A DNA stretch of 64,000 nt from Adenanthera pavonina (lineage: Eukaryota; Streptophyta; Magnoliopsida; Fabales; Fabaceae), in assembly GCA_026686845.1 (NCBI GenBank), contig JAIVEN010000021.1:19424001-19488000 (forward strand), read 5' to 3'. Positions 22,676 through 35,161 of this stretch are shown here, in pieces. A program made the position numbers and the translations under genes. The stretch's first letter is position 1, and every line of letters starts with the position of its first letter. Below the pieces are notes generated by a model. The model was not told where the DNA came from. It worked only from the letters and a program-made list of their open reading frames with translations, and ran no database searches.

Positions 22676-25071
22676 TGTTAGAAATTCCATTTTTCACAAT
22701 AAATTTTGAAATATCATAACTAATTCCATAAAAATCATATGTAAGTGATTCAAGTCTCTAAAAATGAAATGATTGTATATATGGGAAAAATATCAAATAG
22801 GGCAATGACTTGGCCAATTCATAGAGTAAATTTCGTGAATTTTCGCTATTCATATGGTCTGTTTCAGAAAATCCAGTTTTCTGGGCTAAAATTGAAAATT
22901 CACTATAATTTGTGCACACATCCAAATTGAGTTATCTTTGGACCATTTTAAAGCCCTTTCTGTCTAATTGTCAACCATATATAGCATTCATACTTTACAT
23001 TACAAACTGTCTAAACAGTGGCAAGTTCACTCTGTAGTGGTTAGAATGACCCTTTACATCCTAATACTTTACCAAATAAAAGGTGCAAAATATTTACATA
23101 GCCATAATTCATCCTCATATCATGCCACACATTCACTAAGATGTAAAGGAGCATGAAAGCTTGGAGAAACATATTTAATATTATATTTACAAATTTACAC
23201 AAAAGCTCTAAATTCATGGCCATTGTAAGCAATATCAAGTTAATGATCAATTTCTTTCTCCTTTTCTTTCTCTTCCTTAGTGGTCTTGCCATGATTTCTT
23301 CCTAGACATGGTTAGTAGATGAGATGGTGATATTCCAAGAATCTCAGTAGATAAATCCCATACATGCAACCTTATCATCACAATTTGCATAGAAACATCA
23401 TGTAAGCTTCAATACATCACATAGGCACATAAAGACATACATTTGACAAAAATTTTGGCAAAGTATTATTTTGAAAAATGGACATCCCAGGGCACAAAAA
23501 CCTCATACAACTCAGCCAATCACATAGCAATATCACAAAACAACATTTCATTCATATCCCATAGTGTCAAATGCAAAGAAAGCAAGTGTGACAATGTGAT
23601 GCAAGTTAGTAGATTTAACTACCTTTATGTGTTCCCTTGATTTCCACACTTAGTCCACTACATTTTAAGCTTCCCCCAACTTCCTTGAACCTAGCCATAT
23701 TATCATTCAAACACTTTAGCCACTAGTTGTAAGGATTGCATAACTTTTTCACTTAGCTTTCATTTGAGTTTTTCTTGAATCCAACACTTGTACTTGACTA
23801 ATTTGGACCCTAGGAATCCACTTTTGGGGTCAAAAACATGAAATTACAATCCTAGGAATAACCCCTTTCTAAAAAAAATTAAGAAAAAATATGACAAAAT
23901 TGATATACTTCATGATACATCAAACTACCTACATATTCATGCTTTAAATGAGTATTCTAGCATTTCTCCTATGTTTTATGGTTGGAAAACTCATTTCCTT
24001 ACTAAATCCTTGTTTGACCGAAACCCTAAGAGGAAAAGGAAGAAAATCCACTCCATGAACCATGCTTTAAATACCATGAACTATAAGCTTGAAGTAGTAG
24101 AAAACAATTTACCAACTTGAGCTCTTGAATTTCCTCTTGAGTTTCCTGTTTTCCCTTCTCTCTTTTCTCTCTTTGTGTTTTTCTGTTCTGTTTCTTGCTG
24201 CTACAGACTTGTGACAAATGAAGTGGAAAGAGAGTAATTAAGTGATTAATTACATGCTTAACTATGTAGCTAATCATAGTTAATGACCATGGTTACTTTT
24301 TGCCAAAAATATCAACAACTTCTTGAGGAAGTTTTTCCAAAACATTGTGCTGCCCAGCTACCCCAAAATATCATGCCAATAAGTGAGTTTCAAGTGTCCA
24401 AAATTACTCAATTTTTCCTGGTTCAAATATATCCTGAACTAGGTAATTTTTAACTATACTGATAAAATTGCTTTTTACAACAATTTAGCATTTTTAGGCT
24501 ACAGGATTATTCTAAATTTATTTTTTATATTTTCTTAATTATTTGTCCCAAATAGTATCTATGTATGAACCATATCTTGTCTTAGTTACATTTTAATCAT
24601 CAGTAGGGCCCATAGTTTACTTTATTGGTATTAAGTTACTTTTAGACATTCCACACTAATTATTTCTTTATCTTTAAACATTAACCCTCAGTGCCATATA
24701 CCGTTGGACTTCTCTCATCAAGGGTTTTGGTTTGACAGTAATTTTACATATTTATAAAATTGCCCTGACCCAAGTTAAAATGTAATTTCTGAAACTTTCG
24801 GGTCATTAGGTATAATTTTTTCCAAAGCATTTCTAATCAAATTCCACGTGATTTTTATATATTTTGGAACATGGATGTCATTTTCATAATTCTTTAGGAG
24901 CAAAAATATAGTTTTCTCATTTTTCCATACAACCGGAAAAAATGACATCTTTGTCTCATTTCGTGCAAAATGGTGTCTGTTTATTTTTGTGAATTCCCTA
25001 TACATTTCATATTATTGTTAATTATTTCTTATTTTATTACTTAGTACCCAGTGAAATTTTTGGATATTACA
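22676..25071 (-). mobile_element. Chromovirus LTR, minus strand, at a chimeric junction
   Basis: Read on the minus strand it begins TGTAATATCC at 25071 and ends TTTCTAACA at 22676, 2396 bp, like the other chromovirus LTRs. Blocks such as CAAGTCTCTAAAAAT are shared with 28690-28720. The flanking 5-mers do not match (GGGGA on the left, ATCAT on the right), and the flanks are unrelated: Copia integrase-linker sequence on the left, Gypsy integrase on the right. It is therefore not a simple solo LTR in one target. Confidence 0.85.
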
Positions 25072-26119
25072 ATCATTGATAGATTGACAAAGTCAACTCA
25101 CTTTCTAGCAATCAAGTCAACATATACATTAAATAAGTTAGCACAATTATATGTTAAAAAGATAATGAGATTGCATGGTGTACCAAATAGTATTGTTTCA
25201 GATAGGGATCCAAGGTTTATGTCTAATTTTTGGACATCTTTATAGCAAGCCTTGGGAACTTGGTTGTGATTTAGTACAGCTTATCATCCTGAAACGGATG
25301 GTCAGACTGAGATGACCATATAGACTTTATAGGATATGTTAAGAGCTTGTCTATTAGAGATAAAAGGATTCGGGAATGTGTATTTACCATTAGTAGAATT
25401 TGCATATAATAATAGTTACCATTCCAGTATTCAAATGGCTACATATGAAGCATTGCATGGTAAAAGGTGCATGTCTCCATTAGGTTGGACGAAACCTAAT
25501 GAAAGGAAATTATTAGGTTTGATCAAACCTGCTGGTAGATTGAAATGATCAAGAAGAAGTTATTAATGACTCAAAGCAAACAGAAAAACTACTTAGATAA
25601 AAGATGAAAATTGTTGGAATTTGAAGTTGGAGATTATGTCTTTCTCAAAGTATTTCCTACAGTTGGGGTTAGTTGATCAATTAAAAGTAAAGAGCTTAGT
25701 ACTAAGTTAGTTGATCAATTAAAAGTAAAGAGCTTAGTCCTAAGTATATAAGACCATTTACAATTCTTTCTAAAGCTAGACCTATATCCAATAAATTAGC
25801 TCTTCCCCCTAACCTAAGTTAAATTCATGATGTCTTCCTTGTATTTTAGTTGAAAAAGTATCAGCCAAATCCTTTACATGTCATAGAATATGAACATGTT
25901 AAATTGCAAGACAATTTATCTTATGAGGTAAAACCTAAAAGAATCATTGACTTTCAAGTAAAAAAGCTAAGGAACAAAGATATACCTCTAGTGAAGATTA
26001 TTTGGAAAGGCTTAACTCTAGATGAGGCAACCTAGCAAATGGAAGCCAACATAAAGCAGAAGTATCCAGAGCTATTTATATAAGGTATGTTTTTAAATTT
26101 TAAGGATAGAATTTAGTTT
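25072..26119 (+). pseudogene. Gypsy chromovirus integrase and chromodomain (5' truncated)
   Basis: The frame opens within the integrase core (IIDRLTKSTHFLAIKSTYTL), with VSDRDPRFMSNFW carrying the second catalytic Asp and TDGQTEM the catalytic Glu. LVEFAYNNSYHSSIQMATYE and SPLGWTKPNERKLLG follow. The C-terminal part (25850-26035) has the chromodomain-type sequence KPKRIIDFQVKKLRNKDIPLVKIIWKG and the DEAT block. This marks it as a chromovirus of the Tekay/Del kind. Stops occur near 25243, 25270 and 25322, and a 36-bp tandem duplication lies at 25667-25735. All upstream gag-pol sequence has been lost at the junction with the LTR at 25071. Chromodomains of this group can bind modified chromatin, which biases insertion to heterochromatin. 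Confidence 0.92.
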
Positions 26120-26133
26120 GAGGAGGAGGTAAA
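26119..26133 (+). other. Polypurine tract of the chromovirus
   Basis: TGAGGAGGAGGTAAA directly before the 3' LTR. A purine tract here primes plus-strand DNA synthesis. Its position after the chromodomain and before TGTAACATGTAATATCC supports the LTR call. Confidence 0.75.
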
Positions 26134-28275
26134 TGTAACATGTAATATCCCAAATTTTCATGAAGAATACCACTGTATGTATAGAAATATGTGAATGTGG
26201 CATGAGATGCATGAAAAGATAGAAAAAAACATAAGATAGTAATTTTATGGCTTGGTCCCTAATTAGAATTAATTTTGCATATGGTCCTTAGAATGAATTA
26301 TATTTGGACCTTAATTCGGATAAAATAGAAATAACGTCCTTAGGAGGGATTAATTCCAGAATTAACTGGAAATTACAAGAAAGTACTAGAAACAAGAAGT
26401 ATTTACTTTTTGCCCTGGCTTAAAGGCAAAAATGTTACTTTTCCATGTTAGAAGGAAAAATGAGAAAATTATTTTTGTCTCTGGAGGGAAGAATTTTATT
26501 CAAATTAGTCCCTGTGAGAAATTATTTTCATAAGTAAGAAAATTCCTCTCAAAACAGAGCTCGCAATGAGTCAAACCTAATGAAATGCTGCTTTGAGGTT
26601 AATTAAGTCAGTATAAATTTATAATTAGCATTAAAAGTCAAAAGGCGATTACTATACCCAAAAAAGCATTATGAGCCCCACAAAAGGCAGTACAGAGATA
26701 AGAACAGTATATGGACCACATACAGATACATTTTGGAGCAAGATAATGAGTTTAGTCTAAATCAAATTTAGAATAATTCTATATCTATTAAGTGACTAAT
26801 TACAGTAAAAATAATTAATCGATACAAGCAAAATTTATCAGTAAATGCAATTTTGTTCTGATACAATTATACAGCATTTTTGGACAATAATGCCCTCTAA
26901 GTGGTGTGATAGCAGCAGCTTTGAACACCAAGGGAATTTGTTTAATTGTATTTAATTGATTAAATAAACAATAGGCCAAAGTAACTCAAGTTAAGACAAG
27001 TAACCATGATTTGCACCTTCATTTGATATCTTTCCTCTAAGCCTCAGGTTAAGCAACTTAAAGTTGAGTTAGAGATCTAAACTTGCAAACCAAGACGAGA
27101 ACTTAACGTGGAGAAAGAAGAGAGAAAAGAGAAGAAAAAAGAGAAACCAAGGAGTGAAGTTTGAGAACTCAAGTGACAAGTTAATCTTCTATGCATCCTA
27201 GCTTGTATTTCTAAGTGGATTTATGAAGTATTTCTTCCCTCTCTTTCTCTAAGAATTTTGACCATAGCTAACCTTGAACAAAAGGTGAGTTTTTTGCATT
27301 TTAAACCCAAGAGAAAGCTTAAAATAGTCACTAAAGTAAGTTTTCATGGATGGTTTTAAGTATAATGGAAGCAAATTATTTTTCCTCTTTATCTTGCTAA
27401 GTTCGTTCCTTTGAAGTTGGAATTCCATCATTTTGATATCAAAAATGGAATCTTTTGGTCCAAATTAGTTAAGAACAAGTGTTGGTTTCAAGAAAAACCA
27501 AAAGGATAGTAAAATAAAATTTGAAGGGTTTAGTGAGTACTACATGAAAGAGACCATGAAATCAGTGACTTAAGTTAGTATTTTATATTGTGCTTAGGAT
27601 TAAGAAATCCTAAGCAAGCTCTTGGAAGTGGTGGAACTCAAAGTAAAAGCAAAGGGAGTCATGAAGGTAGCTATTTCCCATTATTTGCATTATGTTATCA
27701 TATTTGATTTCTATAAACTTGTTGCTTTGCCATATGAATGTTTTGATGTTTTGTCATGTTTTATGGTTTATGGCTGAGTTGAATGAGGGGTTTTGTGACC
27801 CCGGGATGTCCAAAATACAAAACAAAACTCTACCAAAATTTTTGTGAAATATGATGGCATAGATATTCCAAATTGGTTGTTTGATGTATTACGATGATGT
27901 GGTGATCAATGTGATAATATGATTTCTTAAATGAGTAATGCTACTAAAATTCTTTGAATCTCACCCTTCCAAATTACTAACATGCTTAGGTATAAGATGT
28001 GACAATGATGCATGGGAGACTAAGAAGAAGGGGATGAATTGTGAAGATTAAAGTTTATTGTGCTATGTCTCTCAAGAATTTGATGTAATTTGTATAACAT
28101 TGCATATGAGTATATGAGGATGCCACTATTTATTGTCATGTATCTCTAAGTCACTTTTGATGTTATTTATGGATTTGGAACAATGAAATATGATGTAATA
28201 TGATTATGAGGTTTATTATGTGAGTTATAGCGTAATTATATTCAAGAAGACTAGTTAGGTAAGGAACAAAGGTAC

Positions 28276-31200
28276 TATAATATTCCTATATTTACGGGAT
28301 ACAATAAAATGCATGAAAAGGTGGGATATGAAGTGAGACAAAAAGTTTATATACTCGGGCTTTAGAAGAAATTAATTTCTGCTAATAACTTTATGGAAAT
28401 TTAATTCCAATTAAGGACAAAGCATAACTTTTTCTGAAAACTAGATGAGAAATTAATTCTTTCTAAAGCCCGAGTATATAACCTTTTTGTCTCACTTCAT
28501 TTAAAAAATGTAACACCTTAAATTTACATCCATTTTCCATGTATAGACTTTAATTATGTCCATTATTGCATGAATAGAGACTTGATTGTATAAAATATTA
28601 AAATAGATTTTTCTTTATTTTAGGTATTGTTCATTGTGTAATTTTTATTTTACTTGATGAACTTCAAAAATTCATAATTAATTAAAAAAATCATCTCAAA
28701 GTAAATCAAGTCTCTAAAAATATTTAAAATGATTTTATATATGAAAAAAAAATGAAACAGAGCTTTTTCTAGACCAATTAGTACATTTTATTTCTTAAAT
28801 ATTTACTATGCATTTGGTCATTTTGAAACTTTCCAGGTTTTATCCTTATCTTTAAAAATTCATTTTTCATGATATTGTGGGCCAAATCTTGAATTCTCTA
28901 TGTTGTTAGAAATCCCTGTGTGTATACTTTCTAGAAATATCTCTCTTGTACATTTATTCTACTGGAATAAGGCAGCGCATTAACTTAAACTAATAGGGGT
29001 CAGAGCTCAACTTTAATTGGAACAGTTTTAATAAAATTTACATTTCTTTCATTATATAGTTCTAATTATCATCAAATCAATGGCATCTTAAACCTAAGAC
29101 ATAGAGCTTTCCATACATGCAAACCACTGAATTTTTTGAGCTCTACACAATTTCATGTTGCCTTTTGAAATACCCAATACCTACAATGGAAGTTTCAGTT
29201 TTTCCCATATTTCCCTGTTCTGAACCCTAAATTCAAAAATTCATAATAATTTGCACCTACATCTAAATAAAGTACTCCTTGAACCATTTCAAAGATCCAC
29301 TTGTCTATTTTAGACATATATAGCACATATACAAAATACTCTATTTTGAATAGAGTACCTTTGTTCTACCTCCAATTGGTTATCTTGGGCAGAATCATAT
29401 TATAATTCTAAAAAGTAAACTTCACAAACTTAAAACTTCATCATGCATTGCTCTAAATCCATACATAACCTCATGCAAGGATTATAAAATGAAAACCATG
29501 CTAAGTTACCGATTCATAACATAATACATGATTTTATACCATTTTTGCCAAAATAATACATCCAAATTAGCTCCATTTATTCCATAATTGTGTCATATTG
29601 ACTTTTGTCACTTAGCTTGGCCTTAACTTTTGTCATTGGCCCTATCAAGGTTAGTCATTTGGAAAGGAATGAGATTCAAAAAATTTCAATAGTTATATCC
29701 ATTCATGCATACATGTTATCATGACATTTCATAAAATCACCATCGGAAATCATATAATCACAATGTAGCATACAATTTGAAAAAATTTTTGGCATGGTAA
29801 CACTTTAAAAATTGAACATCCAAGGGTCATAAAACCCATCATACAACTAGCCAACAATACATTTACATCACAAAGCATTCAAACAAATGCATGGCATCAA
29901 CAAAGTGTCATGAAATCAAGTTTGGCAGCATTGACCATAAATGAGAAAATAACTACCTTCCTGACTTCCTTTAATTTTCTTCCTTTGTATACTCTTCCTT
30001 TGATCTTCAAACATTTTCTTGAACCCTAATATAACACAATTTAAGGTCATTAGCCACTAATTTAATGACCTCCTTCACAAAGTGTGTACACTTAGACTAA
30101 AAATGCCATTTTGCTTTCCTTAAGATATTTCGTATACAACACACTTGACTTAACCTATTTTGGACCTAAGGAATCCATTTTTAGGGTCAAAATCATAAAA
30201 TTTTCTTCCTATCATGAACCCTAATTAGGCCAAAATTCAGCAAAATTGTAGAAAAATCACAACTTAAACTTGCAATCTAATAGTATATTCTTACATCTTG
30301 AAGCCTATAACAATACTTTTCATGGATTACTTTCTTTGTGGCTTCATTCTCTCTCTCTAGGTAGAAATTTTTCGAGTAAAAATAGAGAGAAATACTCTAT
30401 AAAACACTACAATACTTGAGTAGATGTAAGATAGTCACCAAAGGAACTTACCTTGAGAGTTTGTGATCAAACTTGTGATTTTTCCTTCTCCCTTTTGCTC
30501 TCTCTCTTTCACGCCTTCTTTCCCCTTTTCTCACCTTTGGATGTGCATGTTTGGGACTGAAGAAGACATATTGAAAACTTACCAAGGTGATTAAGTGTTA
30601 ATTAGTTATAAAGTAACTTTAGTTAATTAAATCTTTGACTTTAGTTGTTTTTTGTCTAATAAAGCTTTTAACTAATTCCATTGGGGTCCTATAGCTGTTG
30701 TAGCATGCCACTTGTCCCACTCTTGGCCAAAAATTGCTTTAATAACTTTTATGGATAAAAATATCCTCTACCAATTGAGTTCACCCTTATCGATAAACTA
30801 TTTTTGCGAAAATTGTCATTAAATTAATACAATGTTATCTAACAATTGCTTTCAATATAAATTATTATCTTGACTCAAAATATATTTTAACAAGATCCAA
30901 TCATTGTCCTTGAATTAGTATAGCCTTTTTTTGTATTCCGAAATAACCTTTATTAAACTCTCATTGCTCAATAAATATTATTTGGATCTTAATAATTCCC
31001 TTATTACATTCCATTGGGCTAGGCTCATCAACAGCTTCATTTTGACTATAATTTTTCATATTTTCAAAAATATCCTTGACTCGAGGCAGATTTATAATTT
31101 TTAAAATTTCAGGTCATTAGATGTAATTTTTCCCAAACTTCTTTCTCTTTTCCTTCTTCACGTTGAACTCACTCTTCTCCTCTTTTCCTCCTTAATTTTT

Positions 31201-31803
31201 AGGGTCAAAATATAATTTTTTTCATCATATTATTTAACTTGAAAAAATGACATATTTACCATTCTTTATGCTTAACTGTGTCTCTTCATTTTTCTCAGTT
31301 ACTTATGTATTTTATGATATTAACATTTTTTCTTAGGGTTTAAATGCAATATTCATATTTTACTTCTAATATGAGAAATGACTGTTTTGTCCTTGAGCCA
31401 GGTAAAAATATAATTATCCATTCTTGTGGGTACTTTCTTGTAACTTTGCCCAAAGACCAATTTTTTATTATTTCTTTTTGCACTATTTTTATTTTAACTT
31501 TCAAACTGGTATATCTCTCAACCCAGACCTCCCGGCTACGCAATACTTATACAATTATACTCATCTTAGGATGAGCTTCCATTTAAGTGGTACATTACAT
31601 ATTTTCTGTGGTAAGTTCTGAAATTAATTTCTATTATTGACCTTATAGAAAATTAGTTCGAACTAAGGACAAAATATAACTTCTTCTGAAAATCAGATAA
31701 GAAAATAATTCCTTCTAAAATCTGAGTATATAACCTTTTTGTCTTGCTTCATTTCCCGTTTTTTATACATTTTATTATATTTTATAAATATAGAGATATT
31801 ACA
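28276..31803 (-). mobile_element. Inverted composite chromovirus LTR inserted in LTR A
   Basis: The right end, read on the minus strand, is an LTR start (TGTAATATCTCTATATTTAT at 31803). A complete minus-strand LTR runs down to TGTAACACC at 28509 (reverse complement GGTGTTACA), 3295 bp. To its left, 28276-28375 is a plus-strand copy of the same LTR's first 100 bases (TATAATATTCCTATATTTAC). The whole block is flanked by GGTAC (28271-28275) and AGTAC (31804-31808), a target duplication with one mismatch. So the inserted unit carries the LTR 5' terminus, in opposite orientation, at both ends. Confidence 0.7.
28329..28500. repeat. 50-bp perfect-like palindrome with 70-bp loop
   Basis: The left arm 28329-28379 (TGAAGTGAGACAAAAAGTTT ...) is the near-exact inverse of 28449-28500 (... 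CTTTTTGTCTCACTTCA). Both arms contain the CTCGGGCTTTAG / CTAAAGCCCGAG core. A related single arm is at about 31700-31755 in the LTR start region. The DNA or its transcript would form a long hairpin. Confidence 0.9.
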
Positions 31804-32663
31804 AGTACTATATTCAAAATAGGACAATTAGTGTAAGTGTCATATATGCTATGAGAATAGATAGATTGTGCTTTCCAAAGAGTTAGAGAACACTTAAATT
31901 GGATAAATGAATGATATATAATGAGTTTCTAAAATTTGGTGGTCAAAATTGGAGTGTTGGAAAAAGTAGGAATTCTCAATGTAAGCATTGATTGTTTCAA
32001 AAGGTAGTATAAAATCATGTAAAGCTCCAAAAATTTAGTAATTTACATGTATTAAAATGTTTATGTCTTAAGTTTAATACTCCACTAATTTGAAAATAAT
32101 TGGGAGTTATATAATGAGACAAGAGCAAGTTTTCTTAAAACTGATCCAGTAAAAGTAGTATTATGACCTTTAATGGATTAGGATAAATGTCATGCCCTGC
32201 TATAGTAGAATAAATGTATAAGATAAATATGTCTAGAAAGTAGACAAGTAAAGCTTTCAAATGACATAAATAAGTCATGAATTGATTCATAATATAATGA
32301 GAAATGAATTTTTAAAAATTAAGGCCAAAATCCTTAAAGAGTGAAAAATGACCATATGAACAGTAAATTTTGTGCTAAATACTGTATCAATTGACATGAT
32401 TAGAGTTCTATTCCATATTTTTTTATATATAGAATATTTTAAGCTATTTTTAAAGACTTGAATAACTTCTATACAAGTTTTATAGAATTAGTTATGATTT
32501 TTCAAAATTCAGTCAGTAAAAGGGACTTACCAAATGAACAGTAACTCAGAAAAATAAAATTTCCTATTTTAGCCCCTTAAGTGATTCAAGCTTCTAAATA
32601 TGATCAATGGGCCATAACAAGATCTAATATATGGGCATTGTGTTCATATCCTAAGGTGTTACA

Positions 32664-33518
32664 TAACATCCTTAATTTTCTAAAGAAATATTATAATATT
32701 TATAAAGATGTACAAATATAGTGGAAGGTGCATAATTTGATGGAAAAAGGAGTGCAATGACAATTTTATATGTTAAGGCATTAAGAAAAATAAATTTCCA
32801 ATATGGTCTCTAAGAGAAAATTATTTACAGTTTACTCCCTAAAAATATTTGCAAATAGGTCCTTATAGAAAATTTATTTGCAATTTAGTCCAACCAGGGG
32901 CAATTTCATAATTTTGCAAAATTTATGTCAAAATGGACCTCATAAATGGAATAGATTATTGAGTCCAAAGGGATCAATTTTTGAAAGAAATAGACTGCAA
33001 AATACAGTAGAAATTATACTGTAACAGAAAAAATATTGTGGGCCCCAATAGTGTAGAAAAAGTAAAAAGAAAAGTATATAGGCTCTATGTAGATACTGTT
33101 TGAAACATGAAATTAAATTAAAGATAGATCCCAACATAGTTTAATTCTATATCCATAAAGTAATAAAATATTGTAAATGTTACTTTAATTGTCCAAGTAA
33201 AAAGTAAACAGTACAAAACATATATAGATTAGGAAAATTATGCAGCATTTTGGACACTTTTCTCCTCCTAAGTGGTGTGATTTTTAGCACATGAAGGAGT
33301 AAAATATTTTATGATTTCTTTTAATTTCTCTTGAAGTTTCTCGATGTACACTTGGACTAAAATGAAAGGTTTAGTATTTTTATATATACTCCCTTCTTGT
33401 GACTAACCTAAGCAATAAAAACAGAGAGAAAGAGCAGCTAAAACTTGTCCAAGAGAGAACAAGAAGACGTGAGGAGGAAGATGAATAAAGAAGAGATGAA
33501 AGGAAGCCAAGTAGGGTA
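32664..33518 (+). mobile_element. LTR B, left portion (chromovirus 5' LTR)
   Basis: Begins TAACATCCTTAATTTTC, lacking the first TG, directly against the end of LTR A. It aligns to the truncated LTR at 13294-13980 and then continues with a purine-rich leader-like stretch (33420-33510). It is broken at 33518 by CACTA-3 and resumes at 60046. The combined length is about 2.5 kb. Confidence 0.85.
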
Positions 33519-33769
33519 CACTAGTACAAAATAGGCTTTTAACATCTACATTTAAGATTGGTTAAAAAATACCCAATTTAAAAAATATGACTGGTAGTAT
33601 TTTTATTAATAAATGAAGAAATTTTGGACTTTTAAGAAGATCGGTCACTGATCTTAAAAATGAAAAGAAAAAAAAGCTTTAAATTAAGATTGATCACCAA
33701 TCTCGATTAAAAAAATTTTAGATGAATATCGAGATTAGTCACCGATCTTAATACTGAAAGGGGTTTTTT

Positions 33770-35156
33770 TCCCTCTCAAGCCTGCAACCCCATTTCAAAA
33801 ACCCATTATCGTCTTCTTGCTTAACTATTGCAACCAGTCTCCATAGTGTTATCTCCTCTTCGAACCCTAAAAGTAGTGCTCTTATGCTTCGCCTCTCACC
33901 ATCAGTCTCTCTGCCTCGGGTCGCAAACAAGAGGAAGCTTCCACCTAGCCTCTATTGGTCTCTCTTCTCCCTATTTCGTGCTCCAACCTCTAACCTCCAA
34001 GATTCAATGGTTGGTGTGTATCATAATAGAAAGATACAAAGATGCCCTAAGTCATCTTTGAGATCCATCCTTCACTTTGCAGTTTCTCTTTATCTACACT
34101 TCAGCTCTCTAATTCCCAGTAGTCATGTGAGCTCTTCCTCACTGTTGTGCATTTTTGGAGTCGCTCACCTCCATCTCCTCCACGCTCATCTTCATTGTAA
34201 GTGTGTTCCTAGGCCAAAACTCTAGTGCCTTATGTAAGACTCTAGTTCTCTCCCTAATTTTCCTTCTTCCTTTTAATTACAAGTAACTTAAGGATTACTG
34301 TTGTTCTAGATCTTCGCCTTTATGTGCTTTCTAATCTTAATAAGTCTTAGATAATAGTCCCGGCATCTATAGAATTTGTAGATTATTTCTTACAGTTTTC
34401 ATGTCCATTTGTGTTGAAACCCTTACATATCTTTATCTCCACTCGAAATTCGATTCTTTATTGCATTAGCTCCATGTAATCCTTTTCTCAGCTTAAGTTT
34501 AATTGACCTTTTAAATTTATTCTATTAATTTCCTTGATGCTTTTTTGGTTCTTATGCTGTAAATTTGCATGAATTGATCCAGTTATACATGCCTTGTTGT
34601 TTGTTTGTGTTATATTATTTACTTTTGTCGATTTGTAGTTATGATATGAGGACTTGGTTTTAAACACTGAGACAAATTCATTGAAACTATATATAAATTT
34701 CTAGTCCATGTTGCTGTCATATACATGGCTAATGTTTCAAAATCTGATATAGTTGATCATTTAAGCAATAACCATGTAAAGGAAGTCATGAATCTAGCAT
34801 CTCAATTGCTATCAGAAATTGTGACAAGTTCATATCAGGTATGCATTTATCAAGGGTGCATCGAATCTATTATGATTTCCACTTTTCAGAGTATATTTCT
34901 TATGAGTCTATTCATTTGTATGAAATTGTGTTTGGAAATTTATCTAATGCCAACTTCTAGTAGTGTGGTGATTTTTCTGCATTGTGTAAGTTAATGAAGA
35001 AAAAAATAAAAAAGAAATTCATGACTTTCTTAATATTGTCAACATAGACAGGCTAGCAAGATGAGGTTATTTATTTGTTCTTGTGATTTAAAGTAGAGCT
35101 TACTGAACTGCCAACTAAAAAAGGACAAGAATACTTGAAATCTCTTGGTGTTAGTA
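33770..35156 (+). other. CACTA-3 interior, left side: possible captured gene leader
   Basis: C-rich, pyrimidine-rich sequence (33780-34225), less AT-rich than its surroundings, followed by intron-like T-rich DNA. A short frame begins ATGGCTAATGTTTCAAAATC at 34723 and runs for 38 codons to a possible splice donor (CAG|GTATGC near 34838). It is not recognised as a family. It is consistent with 5' untranslated and first-exon sequence captured from a host gene. Confidence 0.4.
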
Positions 35157-35161
35157 AAAGT

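Larger units (their letters stand above)
26134..32663 (+). mobile_element. LTR A: chromovirus 3' LTR, interrupted by an inverted LTR composite
   Basis: Starts at 26134 (TGTAACATGTAATATCCC; the true first base could be 26141) right after the polypurine tract and ends GGTGTTACA at 32663. Without the insert at 28276-31803 and one target copy it is about 3.0 kb. Its 3' part (31809-32663) carries the AGAATAAATGTATAAGATAAATATG block common to the family. LTR B begins with no spacer at 32664. Confidence 0.8.

Noticed and set aside
24026..24277. Open frame on the minus strand, Lys/Gln/Glu-rich, as a gene
   Set aside because: Lies inside the minus-strand chromovirus LTR (22676-25071), in the purine-rich leader common to these LTRs.
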